From contig CAWKCV010000003.1 of NCBI GenBank assembly GCA_963848205.1, positions 310,001-374,000 of the forward strand: DNA of 64,000 nt. The letters are read 5' to 3'. Below, one piece after another: positions 6,607 through 14,362 of this stretch. Within the stretch, counting starts at the first letter, position 1. Each line of letters starts with the position of its first letter. The notes below the pieces were generated by a model. That model saw only the letters and a program-made list of their open reading frames with translations, did not search any database and was not told the DNA's origin. The position numbers were made by a program, and so were the translations under genes. The stretch is from BOG-908 sp963848205 (lineage in GTDB: Bacteria > Pseudomonadota > Alphaproteobacteria > Acetobacterales > Acetobacteraceae).

Positions 6607-8835
6607 ATGCATATCCGCCTAGCCCTTCTCGCCTCGACATTCATCGTGTGCGCGCATGCGCAGCCGGCGCGGGAGAAGCAGTTCGATGCGTTGATCAAGC
6701 CGGATGAGATCAGCGGCTGGATGAAGAACATGGCGAGCGAGCCGAACCAGGTTGGCAGCCCGCACGACAAGGCAAATGCGGATTACGAATTGGGGCTGTT
6801 GCGCAGCTGGGGCTGGGACGCGCATATCGAGACGTTCCAGATCTTGTATCCGACGCCGGTCTCCGAAGTGCTGGAGACGACGGGCGACAATCCGTTTCGT
6901 GCGACGCTGCAGGAGCGCGCGGTGCCCGGAGATGCGACGAGCGGGCGCACTGCGGGGGCGCTGCCGGCTTACGTGGCCTATCAGGGCGACGGCGATGTGA
7001 CGGCGCCCCTGGTGTATGTGAATTACGGCATGCAGGACGACTATCTGGCATTGCAGCGGATGGGCGTGGATGTGCGTGGCAAGATCGTCATTGCGCGGTA
7101 TGGGCATGGCTGGCGTGGGCTGAAGCCGAAGCTGGCGCAGGATCATGGGGCGATCGGGTGCGTCATCTATTCCGATCCGGCCGATGATGGTTTCGGGCCG
7201 AACATCACCTATCCGGACGGGCCGATGCGGCCGCGGCAGGGCATACAGCGCGGGTCGGTAGCCGACATGCCGATTTACCCGGGCGATCCGCTGACGCCGG
7301 GCGTGGGGGCGGTGGAAGGTGCCAAGCGGCTCGACCGCAAGGATGCGCCGGTGATTTTGAAAATCCCTGTGCTGCCCATCAGCTATGGTGACGCGATCCA
7401 TTTTCTGCGGCCGATAACGGGGCCGGTGGCGCCGGAGAATTGGCGCGGTGCGTTGCCGTTCACCTACCATGTGGGCGGAGCGGCGAACGCGCCCACGGTG
7501 CATCTGGCGATAAAGAGCGAGTGGTCGCTGAAGCCGATCTACGATGTGATCGCGACGATCAAGGGTGCGGAACTGCCCGATGAATGGGTGGTGCGCGGCA
7601 ACCATCATGATGGATGGGTGTTCGGGGCGAGCGATCCGTTGAGCGGGCAGTCGGCGTTGCTGGCAGAAGCGCAGGCGATCGGGTCGATGGTGCAGGAGGG
7701 CTACAAGCCGAAACGCACGATCATCTATGCAAGCTGGGATGCCGAAGAGCCGGGACTGATCGGCTCGACGGAATGGGCCGAGACGCATGCCGACGATCTG
7801 AAAAAGCATGCGGTGATCTACATCAATTCGGATGAGAACGCGCGCGGGCTGCTCAACGCCGGCGGCAGCCCGGACTTCGCGCATTTCGTCAATCAGGTGG
7901 AAGCCAGCGTGACCGATCCGGAGACGAATGTGCCGGTCTCCGTGCGGTTGCGCGCGGCGGTGCGGGTGGCGGCGCTGGGTGCGGATGCGTCGGCGCGCGT
8001 GAAGCAGGAAGCGAAACTCGCAGCCGAGCCGGGGCATGATCTGGCGGTGGCGCCGCTTGGCTCGGGTTCGGATTTCTCCAGCTTCCTGCAGCATCTTGGG
8101 CTGCCGGCGCTGGATTTCGGCTATGGCGGCGAGGGCGAGGCAGGTGGCGTTTATCACTCGGTGTATGACACGTGGGAGCATCACAGCCGGTTCGTCGACC
8201 CTGGGTTCGTGTATGATGCGCTGCTGGCCAAGACGGTGGGCCATGCGGTGTTGCGCCTGGCGGATGCGACGTTGCCGGTGCAGCGGGCTTCGGATTTCGC
8301 GGAAGCGGTCTCGCAATACGTGACCGAGGTGAGGAAGCTGGAGGAGAGCGAGCGCGAGGCAGCTATGACGCAGGCTGCGTTGTTGCGCGATCATGCGTTC
8401 GACCTGGCGGCCGACCCGACGCTGCCGCACGCGGCGCCGGCGGTGCTGGGCGCGGTGCCGTTCGTGGAACTTGCGAGCCTGGACAACGCGACATTGCGAC
8501 TGCGTGAAAGTGCGCACGCCTACGACGCGGCGCTGGCGCATGACGGGGCGGGGCTGAGCGACGACAAGCGGGCGAAGCTGCGTGCGCTCATGCTGACCAT
8601 CGATCAGACGCTGGCGCCGGATGTGGGGCTGCCCGGGCGGGAGTGGTACAAGAACCTGATCTTCGCGCCGGGGCGTTATACGGGATACCAGGCCAAGACG
8701 CTGCCGGCGGTGCGCGAGGCGATCGAGGAGCGGCGCTGGGCGGATGCGGACAAATATGCGCACCTGACGGCACAGGCGCTGGATGCTTATAGCGGACGGC
8801 TGGACGCAGCGACTCAGGTGATAGAAAGCAAGTAA
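6607..8835 (+). CDS. Secreted M28 zinc peptidase, glutamate carboxypeptidase II (NAALADase) type
   Basis: The 742-residue protein has a signal peptide (residues 1-19, cleavage after AHA), a protease-associated domain around residues 110-300 and an M28 catalytic domain at about 320-560. A transferrin-receptor-like dimerisation domain forms the C-terminus. Metal and catalytic motifs are visible: HHDGWVFGASDPLSG (His and bridging Asp), SWDAEEPGLIGSTEW (Glu-Glu base and ligand), NSDENARG (Asp ligand) and VYHSVYDTWEH (final His). It should cleave C-terminal acidic or other residues from peptides in the periplasm. CTGGAGGA ten bases before the ATG supports the start. It ends in an inverted pair of palindromic repeats shared with the convergent DUF1223 gene. 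Confidence 0.92.
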   Translation: MHIRLALLASTFIVCAHAQPAREKQFDALIKPDEISGWMKNMASEPNQVGSPHDKANADYELGLLRSWGWDAHIETFQILYPTPVSEVLETTGDNPFRATLQERAVPGDATSGRTAGALPAYVAYQGDGDVTAPLVYVNYGMQDDYLALQRMGVDVRGKIVIARYGHGWRGLKPKLAQDHGAIGCVIYSDPADDGFGPNITYPDGPMRPRQGIQRGSVADMPIYPGDPLTPGVGAVEGAKRLDRKDAPVILKIPVLPISYGDAIHFLRPITGPVAPENWRGALPFTYHVGGAANAPTVHLAIKSEWSLKPIYDVIATIKGAELPDEWVVRGNHHDGWVFGASDPLSGQSALLAEAQAIGSMVQEGYKPKRTIIYASWDAEEPGLIGSTEWAETHADDLKKHAVIYINSDENARGLLNAGGSPDFAHFVNQVEASVTDPETNVPVSVRLRAAVRVAALGADASARVKQEAKLAAEPGHDLAVAPLGSGSDFSSFLQHLGLPALDFGYGGEGEAGGVYHSVYDTWEHHSRFVDPGFVYDALLAKTVGHAVLRLADATLPVQRASDFAEAVSQYVTEVRKLEESEREAAMTQAALLRDHAFDLAADPTLPHAAPAVLGAVPFVELASLDNATLRLRESAHAYDAALAHDGAGLSDDKRAKLRALMLTIDQTLAPDVGLPGREWYKNLIFAPGRYTGYQAKTLPAVREAIEERRWADADKYAHLTAQALDAYSGRLDAATQVIESK

Positions 8836-8837
8836 GC

Positions 8838-8910
8838 GGTCTTTCTTGAAAGAAGAAACCAAAGAACTTTCAAAAGTTTTTTGGTTCTTCTTTTCAAAAA
8901 AGAACGCTTA
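8838..8910. repeat. AT-rich intergenic palindrome, copy 4 (inverted pair, long hairpin)
   Basis: Two copies, cores at about 8839-8860 and 8884-8905, face each other between convergent genes. Their arms can pair as a hairpin of about 20 base pairs centred near 8872. Each stop codon lies within a few bases of the nearest core, so the structure could work as a bidirectional terminator. Confidence 0.75.
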
Positions 8911-8915
8911 CTTCC

Positions 8916-9614
8916 TTAATCATGCGCCGCCGCCAATATCGGCCCGGTCCGCCCCTGCTGCACCAGAATAGCCGTCTTCAGACCGTCGCGCGGCGCCTTC
9001 GGCAGGCCGATCGTGCGCGCGGCGCCCGACCAGTCGCCGAGATAGGCGAGTTGGTGGACGACGTTTTGGTGCGGGAGTGTTTCGCCGGCGTTTTCGCCGC
9101 GGCGGATGGGGACCTGGACGAGGTTCGGGTCGTAGCGGACGAGCACGATCTGCGCGTGGCCGGGTCCGGCGCCGATTTCGGCTGAGTTGCCGGTGATTTT
9201 GATGGTGGGACCAACTTCGTTGCGTTGCCCCTGTGCGATGAGTGAGGCGAGTTCGCCATCGCCACTGCCGACGCCGTCCACGCGGCCGTTGATGACGATC
9301 TGCGGGGTGAACACGCCGTCATGGCCGAGGGATTGGGCATAGTCGTATTGGCGTTGGGTAAAAGCGTGGCTGCCGAAAGTGTCTTTCCAGCCGAGATAGT
9401 CCCAGTAGGTGACTTCCCAGGAGAGTGCGAGGATGTCCGGGCGGTTGGCGATGGCGAGCACGCGAGCGTTGGCGGGGGGGCAGGAGGAGCAGCCCTGGCT
9501 TTGAAAAAGCTCGACGACGGTGGGATGATTGGCGTCAGCGGCGATGGCAGGGGTGGCGAGGCTGAGAGCGGCGATGAGTTGGGCTGCGAGGGTTATCGCT
9601 GGGTTCTGTTTCAT
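8916..9614 (-). CDS. Secreted DUF1223 (thioredoxin-like fold) protein
   Basis: The 232-residue product has a signal peptide (MKQNPAIT... ending in AIAA near residue 25). The mature part starts with TVVELFQSQGCSSCPPANA, a CxxC that places the protein in the DUF1223 family. Other family landmarks are LSWEVTYWDYLGWKDTFG (about residues 63-80) and DGVFTPQIVINGR (about 99-111). The fold is thioredoxin-like, so a periplasmic redox role is plausible, but no substrate is known. It is convergent with the peptidase gene; nothing else is in its transcription unit. Confidence 0.88.
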   Translation of the reverse strand: MKQNPAITLAAQLIAALSLATPAIAADANHPTVVELFQSQGCSSCPPANARVLAIANRPDILALSWEVTYWDYLGWKDTFGSHAFTQRQYDYAQSLGHDGVFTPQIVINGRVDGVGSGDGELASLIAQGQRNEVGPTIKITGNSAEIGAGPGHAQIVLVRYDPNLVQVPIRRGENAGETLPHQNVVHQLAYLGDWSGAARTIGLPKAPRDGLKTAILVQQGRTGPILAAAHD

Positions 9615-9682
9615 GGCAAGGCGCGCTCCCTGCCGGCGGGGTCGGCCGGACGAAGGGGATTTCGTCCGGACCGACGGGTTGG

Positions 9683-10186
9683 TTACGCGCCCATAAAGTC
9701 CATTTTGCCGAGGGGGACGCCGTTATGGCGGAGGATGGCGTAGGTCATTGTCGTGTGGAAGTAGAAGTTGGGTAGCGCGAACATCGAGAGATAGGTCGCG
9801 CCGTCGAAGCGCATTTCGCGGCCGGGGAATTTGAGGACGATTTCGCGATTTTCGGCGCCCTGCAACTGGGCTTCGGTAATTGTGGCGAGGAAGGCGATGG
9901 TCTTTTCGAGACGGGCGTGAAGTTCTTCGACGGTTGTTTCGGTATCGGGATGGCTGGGCGCGTCCACGCCGGCGAGACGTGCGCCGGCGTTTTTTGCTAT
10001 ATCGCAGGCGATCTGGATTTGGCGGGAGAATTTGTGCATGTCGGGCGCGAGGCGGGCTTCGATGAGGTTGGCTGGTTCGAACTTGCGGTCGGTGGCGTAG
10101 GCTTCGCCTTTCTTCAGGCAGGCGGCGAGGGCCTTCAGGCCGTGGGTGAAGACGGGGATGGAGGCGGTGTAGATTGTGAAGGGCAT
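9683..10186 (-). CDS. DUF1993 family protein
   Basis: The 167-residue cytoplasmic protein matches the DUF1993 family, which has a DinB-like helical-bundle look. It begins with MPFTIYTASIPVFTHGLKAL, contains RLAPDMHKFSRQIQIACDIA (residues about 48-67) and ends with ALPNFYFHTTMTYAILRHNG and VPLGKMDFMG. Histidines in HKF and FHTTMTY could bind metal as in DinB proteins. No function has been assigned to the family. It stands alone on the minus strand 68 bases upstream of the DUF1223 gene. Confidence 0.85.
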   Translation of the reverse strand: MPFTIYTASIPVFTHGLKALAACLKKGEAYATDRKFEPANLIEARLAPDMHKFSRQIQIACDIAKNAGARLAGVDAPSHPDTETTVEELHARLEKTIAFLATITEAQLQGAENREIVLKFPGREMRFDGATYLSMFALPNFYFHTTMTYAILRHNGVPLGKMDFMGA

Positions 10187-10315
10187 GCGCAGAACTCCTC
10201 AGTGGGGCGCTCAAGGACACCCACACCTATATTAGAGGATAATGCGTGCAGTCAGTGTGACGGTACGCGCAGGTGAGCGTTGCGTATTCCACGATCGACA
10301 CGGCAAATAAAAGCA

Positions 10316-10354
10316 AACCTGTTTTGGTCTATTTTTCAGACAGGTTTTGCTTTC
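10316..10354 (-). repeat. AT-rich intergenic palindrome, degenerate copy 5
   Basis: AACCTGTTTTGGTCTATTTT and CAGACAGGTTTTGCTTTCTT resemble the minus-oriented repeat, but the core has lost its GTCC/GGAC symmetry. It begins just after the polA stop codon. Confidence 0.45.
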
Positions 10355-10358
10355 TTCC

Positions 10359-13136
10359 TTAATGCGCCTCACCCCAACTCTGCCCGATCCCCGTCTCGAC
10401 CGTGAGCGGCACGCTCAGCGAGGCCGCACTCTCCATCACCCGCTTTGCCAGCGAGGCCAACGTTTCGGCTTCGTCGTCGGGTGCTTCGAACAGCAACTCG
10501 TCATGCACGCTCAGCAACAAACGCGAGCGTAGTCCCGCTTCGGACAACGCAGCCGGCAGTTTCACCATGGCGCGTTTGATGACGTCGGCGGCGCCGCCTT
10601 GCAACGGGGCGTTGATGGCCTGGCGTTCGGCGCCGGCGCGGCGGGTGGGGTTGCGGTCGTTGATGCCGGGGATGGTGCACCGGCGGCCGAACGGGGTGGT
10701 GATGTAGCCGTGGATGCGGGCTTCTTCCTTGGTGCGTTCCATGTAGGCGCGGATGCCGGGGTAGCGCTCGAAATAGGCGGCGATGAAGCGGCCGGCGTCG
10801 GATGCATCGATGCCGAGGCTGCGCGCCAGGCCGAAGGCGCTGATGCCGTAGATGATGCCGAAATTGATCGCCTTGGCGCGGTTGCGGGTGGTGCGGTCCA
10901 TCTGCTCGAGCGGCACGCCGAACACTTCGCTGGCGGTGCGGGCGTGAATGTCCTGACCAGTGGCGAACGCCTCGCGCAACGTTTCGATTTCGGCGACGTG
11001 GGCGAGCAGGCGCAGTTCGATCTGGCTGTAATCGGCGCTGACGAGCTTATGGCCGGGTTCGGCGATGAAGGCGCGGCGGATGCGCGCACCTTCCTCGGTG
11101 CGGATGGGAATGTTCTGAAGGTTCGGGTCGTTGCTGGAGAGGCGGCCGGTGCTGGTGACCGTCATTGCGTAGGAGGTGTGGACGCGGCCGGTGGCGGGGT
11201 TGATTTCGCCCACGAGCGCGTCGGCGTAGGTGGATTTGAGTTTTGCGAGCTGGCGCCATTCGAGCACGCGGCCGGGGAGCGCGTGGCCGAGGTCGGTGAG
11301 GGTTTGCAGCACGTTGGCGTCGGTGACCCATTGGCCGGACGGGCTGCGTTTGCCGCCGGGCATGCCCTGCTCGTCGAAAAGGACTTCGCCGAGCTGCTTG
11401 GGGCTGCCGAGGCCGAACGGATGGCCGGCGAGTTGATGGGCCTGGATCTCGATCTCGGCCATGCGCGAGGAAAAATCGGCGGAGAGGCGGCGGAGTTCGG
11501 CTTCGTCCACGCGTATGCCGGCCTGTTCGGCGGCGGCGAGGACGGGGACGAGGCGGCGTTCCATCTGTTCGTAGAGGCCGAGTGCGCCCTGGGCGCGCAG
11601 GCGGGGGCGGAGCTGGGTCCAGAGGCGCAGCGCGATGTCGGCCTGTTCGGCGGCGTAGGCGGCGGCGCGGCCGACCGGGACGGCGGCGAAGGCCAGGCGG
11701 TTGCGTCCGGTGCCGGTGGTCTCGTCGAGCGATTTGGCGGTGTGGCCGAGATGGAGCGGAGCGAGGTCGGACATTGCGTGGTCGTGGGCGCCGGCGGCGA
11801 GCGCGAAGCTCATCAGCATCGGATCGTCGAGCGGGGCGGGCGGCGGCGTGCCGGCGGCTTGGAGGGTGAGGCTGGCGTGTTTGGCGTTGGCGGCGATTTT
11901 CAGGACGGACGGGTCGGCGAGGAGAGGGGCGAGGGCGGCCAGCACGTGCGCGGCGGGCAGGCGGGGCTCGGTGAGTTCAGCGACTGGGAGCGGAATGTAG
12001 CAGGCGCGGCCGGTGGCGGTGGCGAGGCCGATGCCGAGAAGGGCGGCGCGCCAGGGGCGTGGGTCGAGGTCGGTCTGGATATGCAGGGCGACGCGGCGGG
12101 CGCGGGTAGCCTCGGCAATCCAGGTGGCGAGTGCTGCTTCGTCGGCGACGATGTCATAGGGGCCGAAGGGGGCGGCGGGGCCGGCTTGTGTCTCGGTCGG
12201 GGAGTCGGGGATGGGGTCGGCGCCGGGCTCGAGGCCGAGGCGGAGGGCGGTGCTGCGGAAGCCCATGGTGTGCAGCCAGTCGGAGAGGCGGGTGCGGTCG
12301 AGCTTCTCGGTGCGCATGGCGTCGATGGGCAGCGGCATGGGGGCGTCGTCGCAGAGGGTGACGAGCTTTTTGGAGATGCGGGCGGCTTCGGCATAGGCGA
12401 TGAGGTTGTCGCGCCGTTTGCTGGGCTTCATCGACGGGGCGGCTTCGAGCACCTTCTCCAGGTCGCCATACTGGTTGATGAGTTCGGCAGCGTTTTTCGG
12501 GCCGATGCCGGGCACGCCGGGCACGTTGTCGACGCTGTCGCCCATCAGCGCCTGCACGTCGATGACGCGCTCGGGGCCGACGCCGAACTTCTCGCGCACC
12601 TCGTCGGGGCCGATGGTTTTCTGCTTGATCGGGTCGAGCATGGCGACGCCAGGGCGGACAAGCTGCATCAGGTCCTTGTCGGAGCTGACGATGGTGACGG
12701 TGGCGCCGTGTTCGAGGCCCGCCTTGGCATAGGCGGCAATGAGGTCGTCGGCCTCCCAGTCCTCGCATTCGACGCAGGCGATGCCGAAGGCGGCGGTGGC
12801 ATCGCGCACCAGCTTGAATTGCGGGACGAGCTCGGGCGGCGGCTCGGGGCGCTGGGCTTTGTATTGGTCGTAGATGCGGTTGCGGAAGGTGGTGCTGCCG
12901 GCGTCGAACACGACGGCCAAGTGGGTTCCGACATGGGCGGCCAGGAAGCGGGCCATCATGTTGGTGAAGCCGAAGACGGCGTTGACGGGGGTGCCGTCCG
13001 CGCGGGTCATGGGCGGCAGGGCGTGGAAGGCGCGGAAGATGTAGCCGGAGCCGTCGACGAGGACGAGGCTGGGCGCGGTGGATGCTTGCTCGACCGGGGG
13101 CTCGACCGGAAGCTCGGCTTCGGCGGTGTCGCTAAT
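10359..13136 (-). CDS. polA: DNA polymerase I, proofreading domain catalytically degenerate
   Basis: The 925-residue product has a 5' nuclease domain (residues about 20-310, with LVLVDGSGYIFRAFHALPPM and DKDLMQLV), an RNase-H-like 3'-5' exonuclease fold (about 340-520) and a polymerase domain. Polymerase residues are intact (SADYSQIELRLLAH, HDELLFEAP). The exonuclease metal ligands are missing: the DTET motif reads HIQT, the NLKYD motif reads NAKHA, and AAED reads AAEQ. No ATG, GTG or TTG lies between the family N-terminus and TTG 13238. The coordinate given uses an ATT at 13136-13134 that overlaps the stop of the upstream zinc-finger gene; TTG 13238 would add 34 non-family residues and overlap that gene by 107 bases. 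Confidence 0.9.
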   Translation of the reverse strand: MSDTAEAELPVEPPVEQASTAPSLVLVDGSGYIFRAFHALPPMTRADGTPVNAVFGFTNMMARFLAAHVGTHLAVVFDAGSTTFRNRIYDQYKAQRPEPPPELVPQFKLVRDATAAFGIACVECEDWEADDLIAAYAKAGLEHGATVTIVSSDKDLMQLVRPGVAMLDPIKQKTIGPDEVREKFGVGPERVIDVQALMGDSVDNVPGVPGIGPKNAAELINQYGDLEKVLEAAPSMKPSKRRDNLIAYAEAARISKKLVTLCDDAPMPLPIDAMRTEKLDRTRLSDWLHTMGFRSTALRLGLEPGADPIPDSPTETQAGPAAPFGPYDIVADEAALATWIAEATRARRVALHIQTDLDPRPWRAALLGIGLATATGRACYIPLPVAELTEPRLPAAHVLAALAPLLADPSVLKIAANAKHASLTLQAAGTPPPAPLDDPMLMSFALAAGAHDHAMSDLAPLHLGHTAKSLDETTGTGRNRLAFAAVPVGRAAAYAAEQADIALRLWTQLRPRLRAQGALGLYEQMERRLVPVLAAAEQAGIRVDEAELRRLSADFSSRMAEIEIQAHQLAGHPFGLGSPKQLGEVLFDEQGMPGGKRSPSGQWVTDANVLQTLTDLGHALPGRVLEWRQLAKLKSTYADALVGEINPATGRVHTSYAMTVTSTGRLSSNDPNLQNIPIRTEEGARIRRAFIAEPGHKLVSADYSQIELRLLAHVAEIETLREAFATGQDIHARTASEVFGVPLEQMDRTTRNRAKAINFGIIYGISAFGLARSLGIDASDAGRFIAAYFERYPGIRAYMERTKEEARIHGYITTPFGRRCTIPGINDRNPTRRAGAERQAINAPLQGGAADVIKRAMVKLPAALSEAGLRSRLLLSVHDELLFEAPDDEAETLASLAKRVMESAASLSVPLTVETGIGQSWGEAH

Positions 13137-13338
13137 GGTCGATGTCCACGGCGCCGGGCTTGAGCACGAAGACGCGGCTGCAATAGGGGCAGTAGGTCTG
13201 CTGGTGTTCGATGCGGAGCCAGACGCGCGGGTGGCCAAGCGGGCCGTCGCCGCCGTCGCAGGCGACGACGCGGCTGTCGACGAGGATGGTTTCCAGCGTG
13301 CCGATGTCGGGGGTGGGGGTCTGCGCGCCGAAGGGCAT
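13132..13338 (-). CDS. Zinc-finger CHCC domain protein
   Basis: This 68-residue protein contains a CHCC zinc site: VVACDGGDGPLGHPRVWL followed by TYCPYCSRVFVL. The spacing Cys-x8-His-x14-Cys-x2-Cys matches the zf-CHCC family (NDUFS6-like), which is widespread in alphaproteobacteria. The start is ATG 13338 with AGGA nine bases upstream; an ATG at 13392 in the same frame is less likely. Its stop codon overlaps the proposed polA start, so the two genes are probably cotranscribed. A direct role in respiratory complex I is known for mitochondrial relatives and is not implied here. Confidence 0.85.
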   Translation of the reverse strand: MPFGAQTPTPDIGTLETILVDSRVVACDGGDGPLGHPRVWLRIEHQQTYCPYCSRVFVLKPGAVDIDH

Positions 13339-13420
13339 CGGGTGGTCCTGATGGGGTGGTCTGTAGGTAACCCGCGGCGGGGCGGGATTCAATCAGAGGA
13401 AGGAAGCAGAAGGCCCTTCC

Positions 13421-14362
13421 CTACTGCGCGGCTACCTCAAGATCGCGCCACTTCGCGGCGCCTCGGACGGCATAGCTGATCCCATCGATGCGCAGCGGCA
13501 GCGTCCAGGCTATGTCCGGATGAGCCTCGTTATCGGCATCGGTTTTTCCCCGTGCCTCGAGCCAGGTGTAGGAAGCGGCGTTGGATACTTTCATCCAGCT
13601 TTCGGGCAGGGACGCGCGTTGAGTGACACCCCAGTGTTGCCAGGTGGGGCTGGCGGTGTTCACCCAGGTGCCGGCTCGGCCGAGATGGATTTCGTCCTCG
13701 CCTTGCATGCCGACGATCATGATGTCGCGTTGGGCGGTGTCCATGAGCAGGATGGCGGGGATGGCACCTTGCGAGACGATCAGGCGGACGTCCGCGGGGA
13801 AGCCGGCGGGAGGGAGGAGGCTGGTGACGTAGATGCCGTCGGCGGGCGGGCGGTAGATGAACTGGCCGGAGAGGGTGGTGGGCGTGCCGTCCAGCAGGAC
13901 GGGAATGCGCCATCGGCCGGTGGCGGCGATGCGATCGGCTTTGCGGATTGCGTCGGTGGGAGCGTGAGCGGTGACGGCCAGGCGCGGATCGAACCAGCCG
14001 AATGTCTGTTCGTGGTCGATCGTGTGCCAGTCCGGTTTGCTGTGCGGATCGCGTGTCGCGTCGGGCATCGGCACGGCGGCGGTGGACAGGGATTTATACC
14101 ACGCGGCGTCGTTCAGGTCGGCTTTCACGCCGCGCGGGCCGATCTGGAGGAAGGCGCGGCCGGACTCGTCGAGAATGGTGAGGGTGCGGGCGGTGTGGTT
14201 GGCGACCAGCATCTGCGGGGCGAGCGTTTCGGCGACTTCGACCGTCAGGCCGGCGAGCGCCGGTGGCAGCGGGTCGAGCACCGGATGGACGGGACTCATG
14301 CCGAGGTCGTGGGCGCCGGCCAGGCCGCACCAGAGGGATGCGGCCAGGGCCAGGCGGATCAT
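13421..14362 (-). CDS. Secreted protein of unknown function, coupled to copper-radical oxidase
   Basis: The 313-residue product has a signal peptide (MIRLALAASLWCGLAGAHD, cleavage near residue 17-18). The rest looks like a beta-rich periplasmic protein, with HTIDHEQTFGWFDPRL (about residues 112-127) and MIVGMQGEDEIHLGR (about 219-233). I do not recognise a named family. Its ATG overlaps the stop codon of the oxidase gene by four bases (ATGA), so the two are translationally coupled and may form an exported pair. It could assist copper loading or substrate delivery, but nothing in the sequence proves this. Confidence 0.75.
   Translation of the reverse strand: MIRLALAASLWCGLAGAHDLGMSPVHPVLDPLPPALAGLTVEVAETLAPQMLVANHTARTLTILDESGRAFLQIGPRGVKADLNDAAWYKSLSTAAVPMPDATRDPHSKPDWHTIDHEQTFGWFDPRLAVTAHAPTDAIRKADRIAATGRWRIPVLLDGTPTTLSGQFIYRPPADGIYVTSLLPPAGFPADVRLIVSQGAIPAILLMDTAQRDIMIVGMQGEDEIHLGRAGTWVNTASPTWQHWGVTQRASLPESWMKVSNAASYTWLEARGKTDADNEAHPDIAWTLPLRIDGISYAVRGAAKWRDLEVAAQ

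Noticed and set aside
10599..13163. Long open frame of 854 codons on the plus strand
   Set aside because: It is antisense to polA, which has clear family motifs; the frame is open only because of the high GC codon bias.
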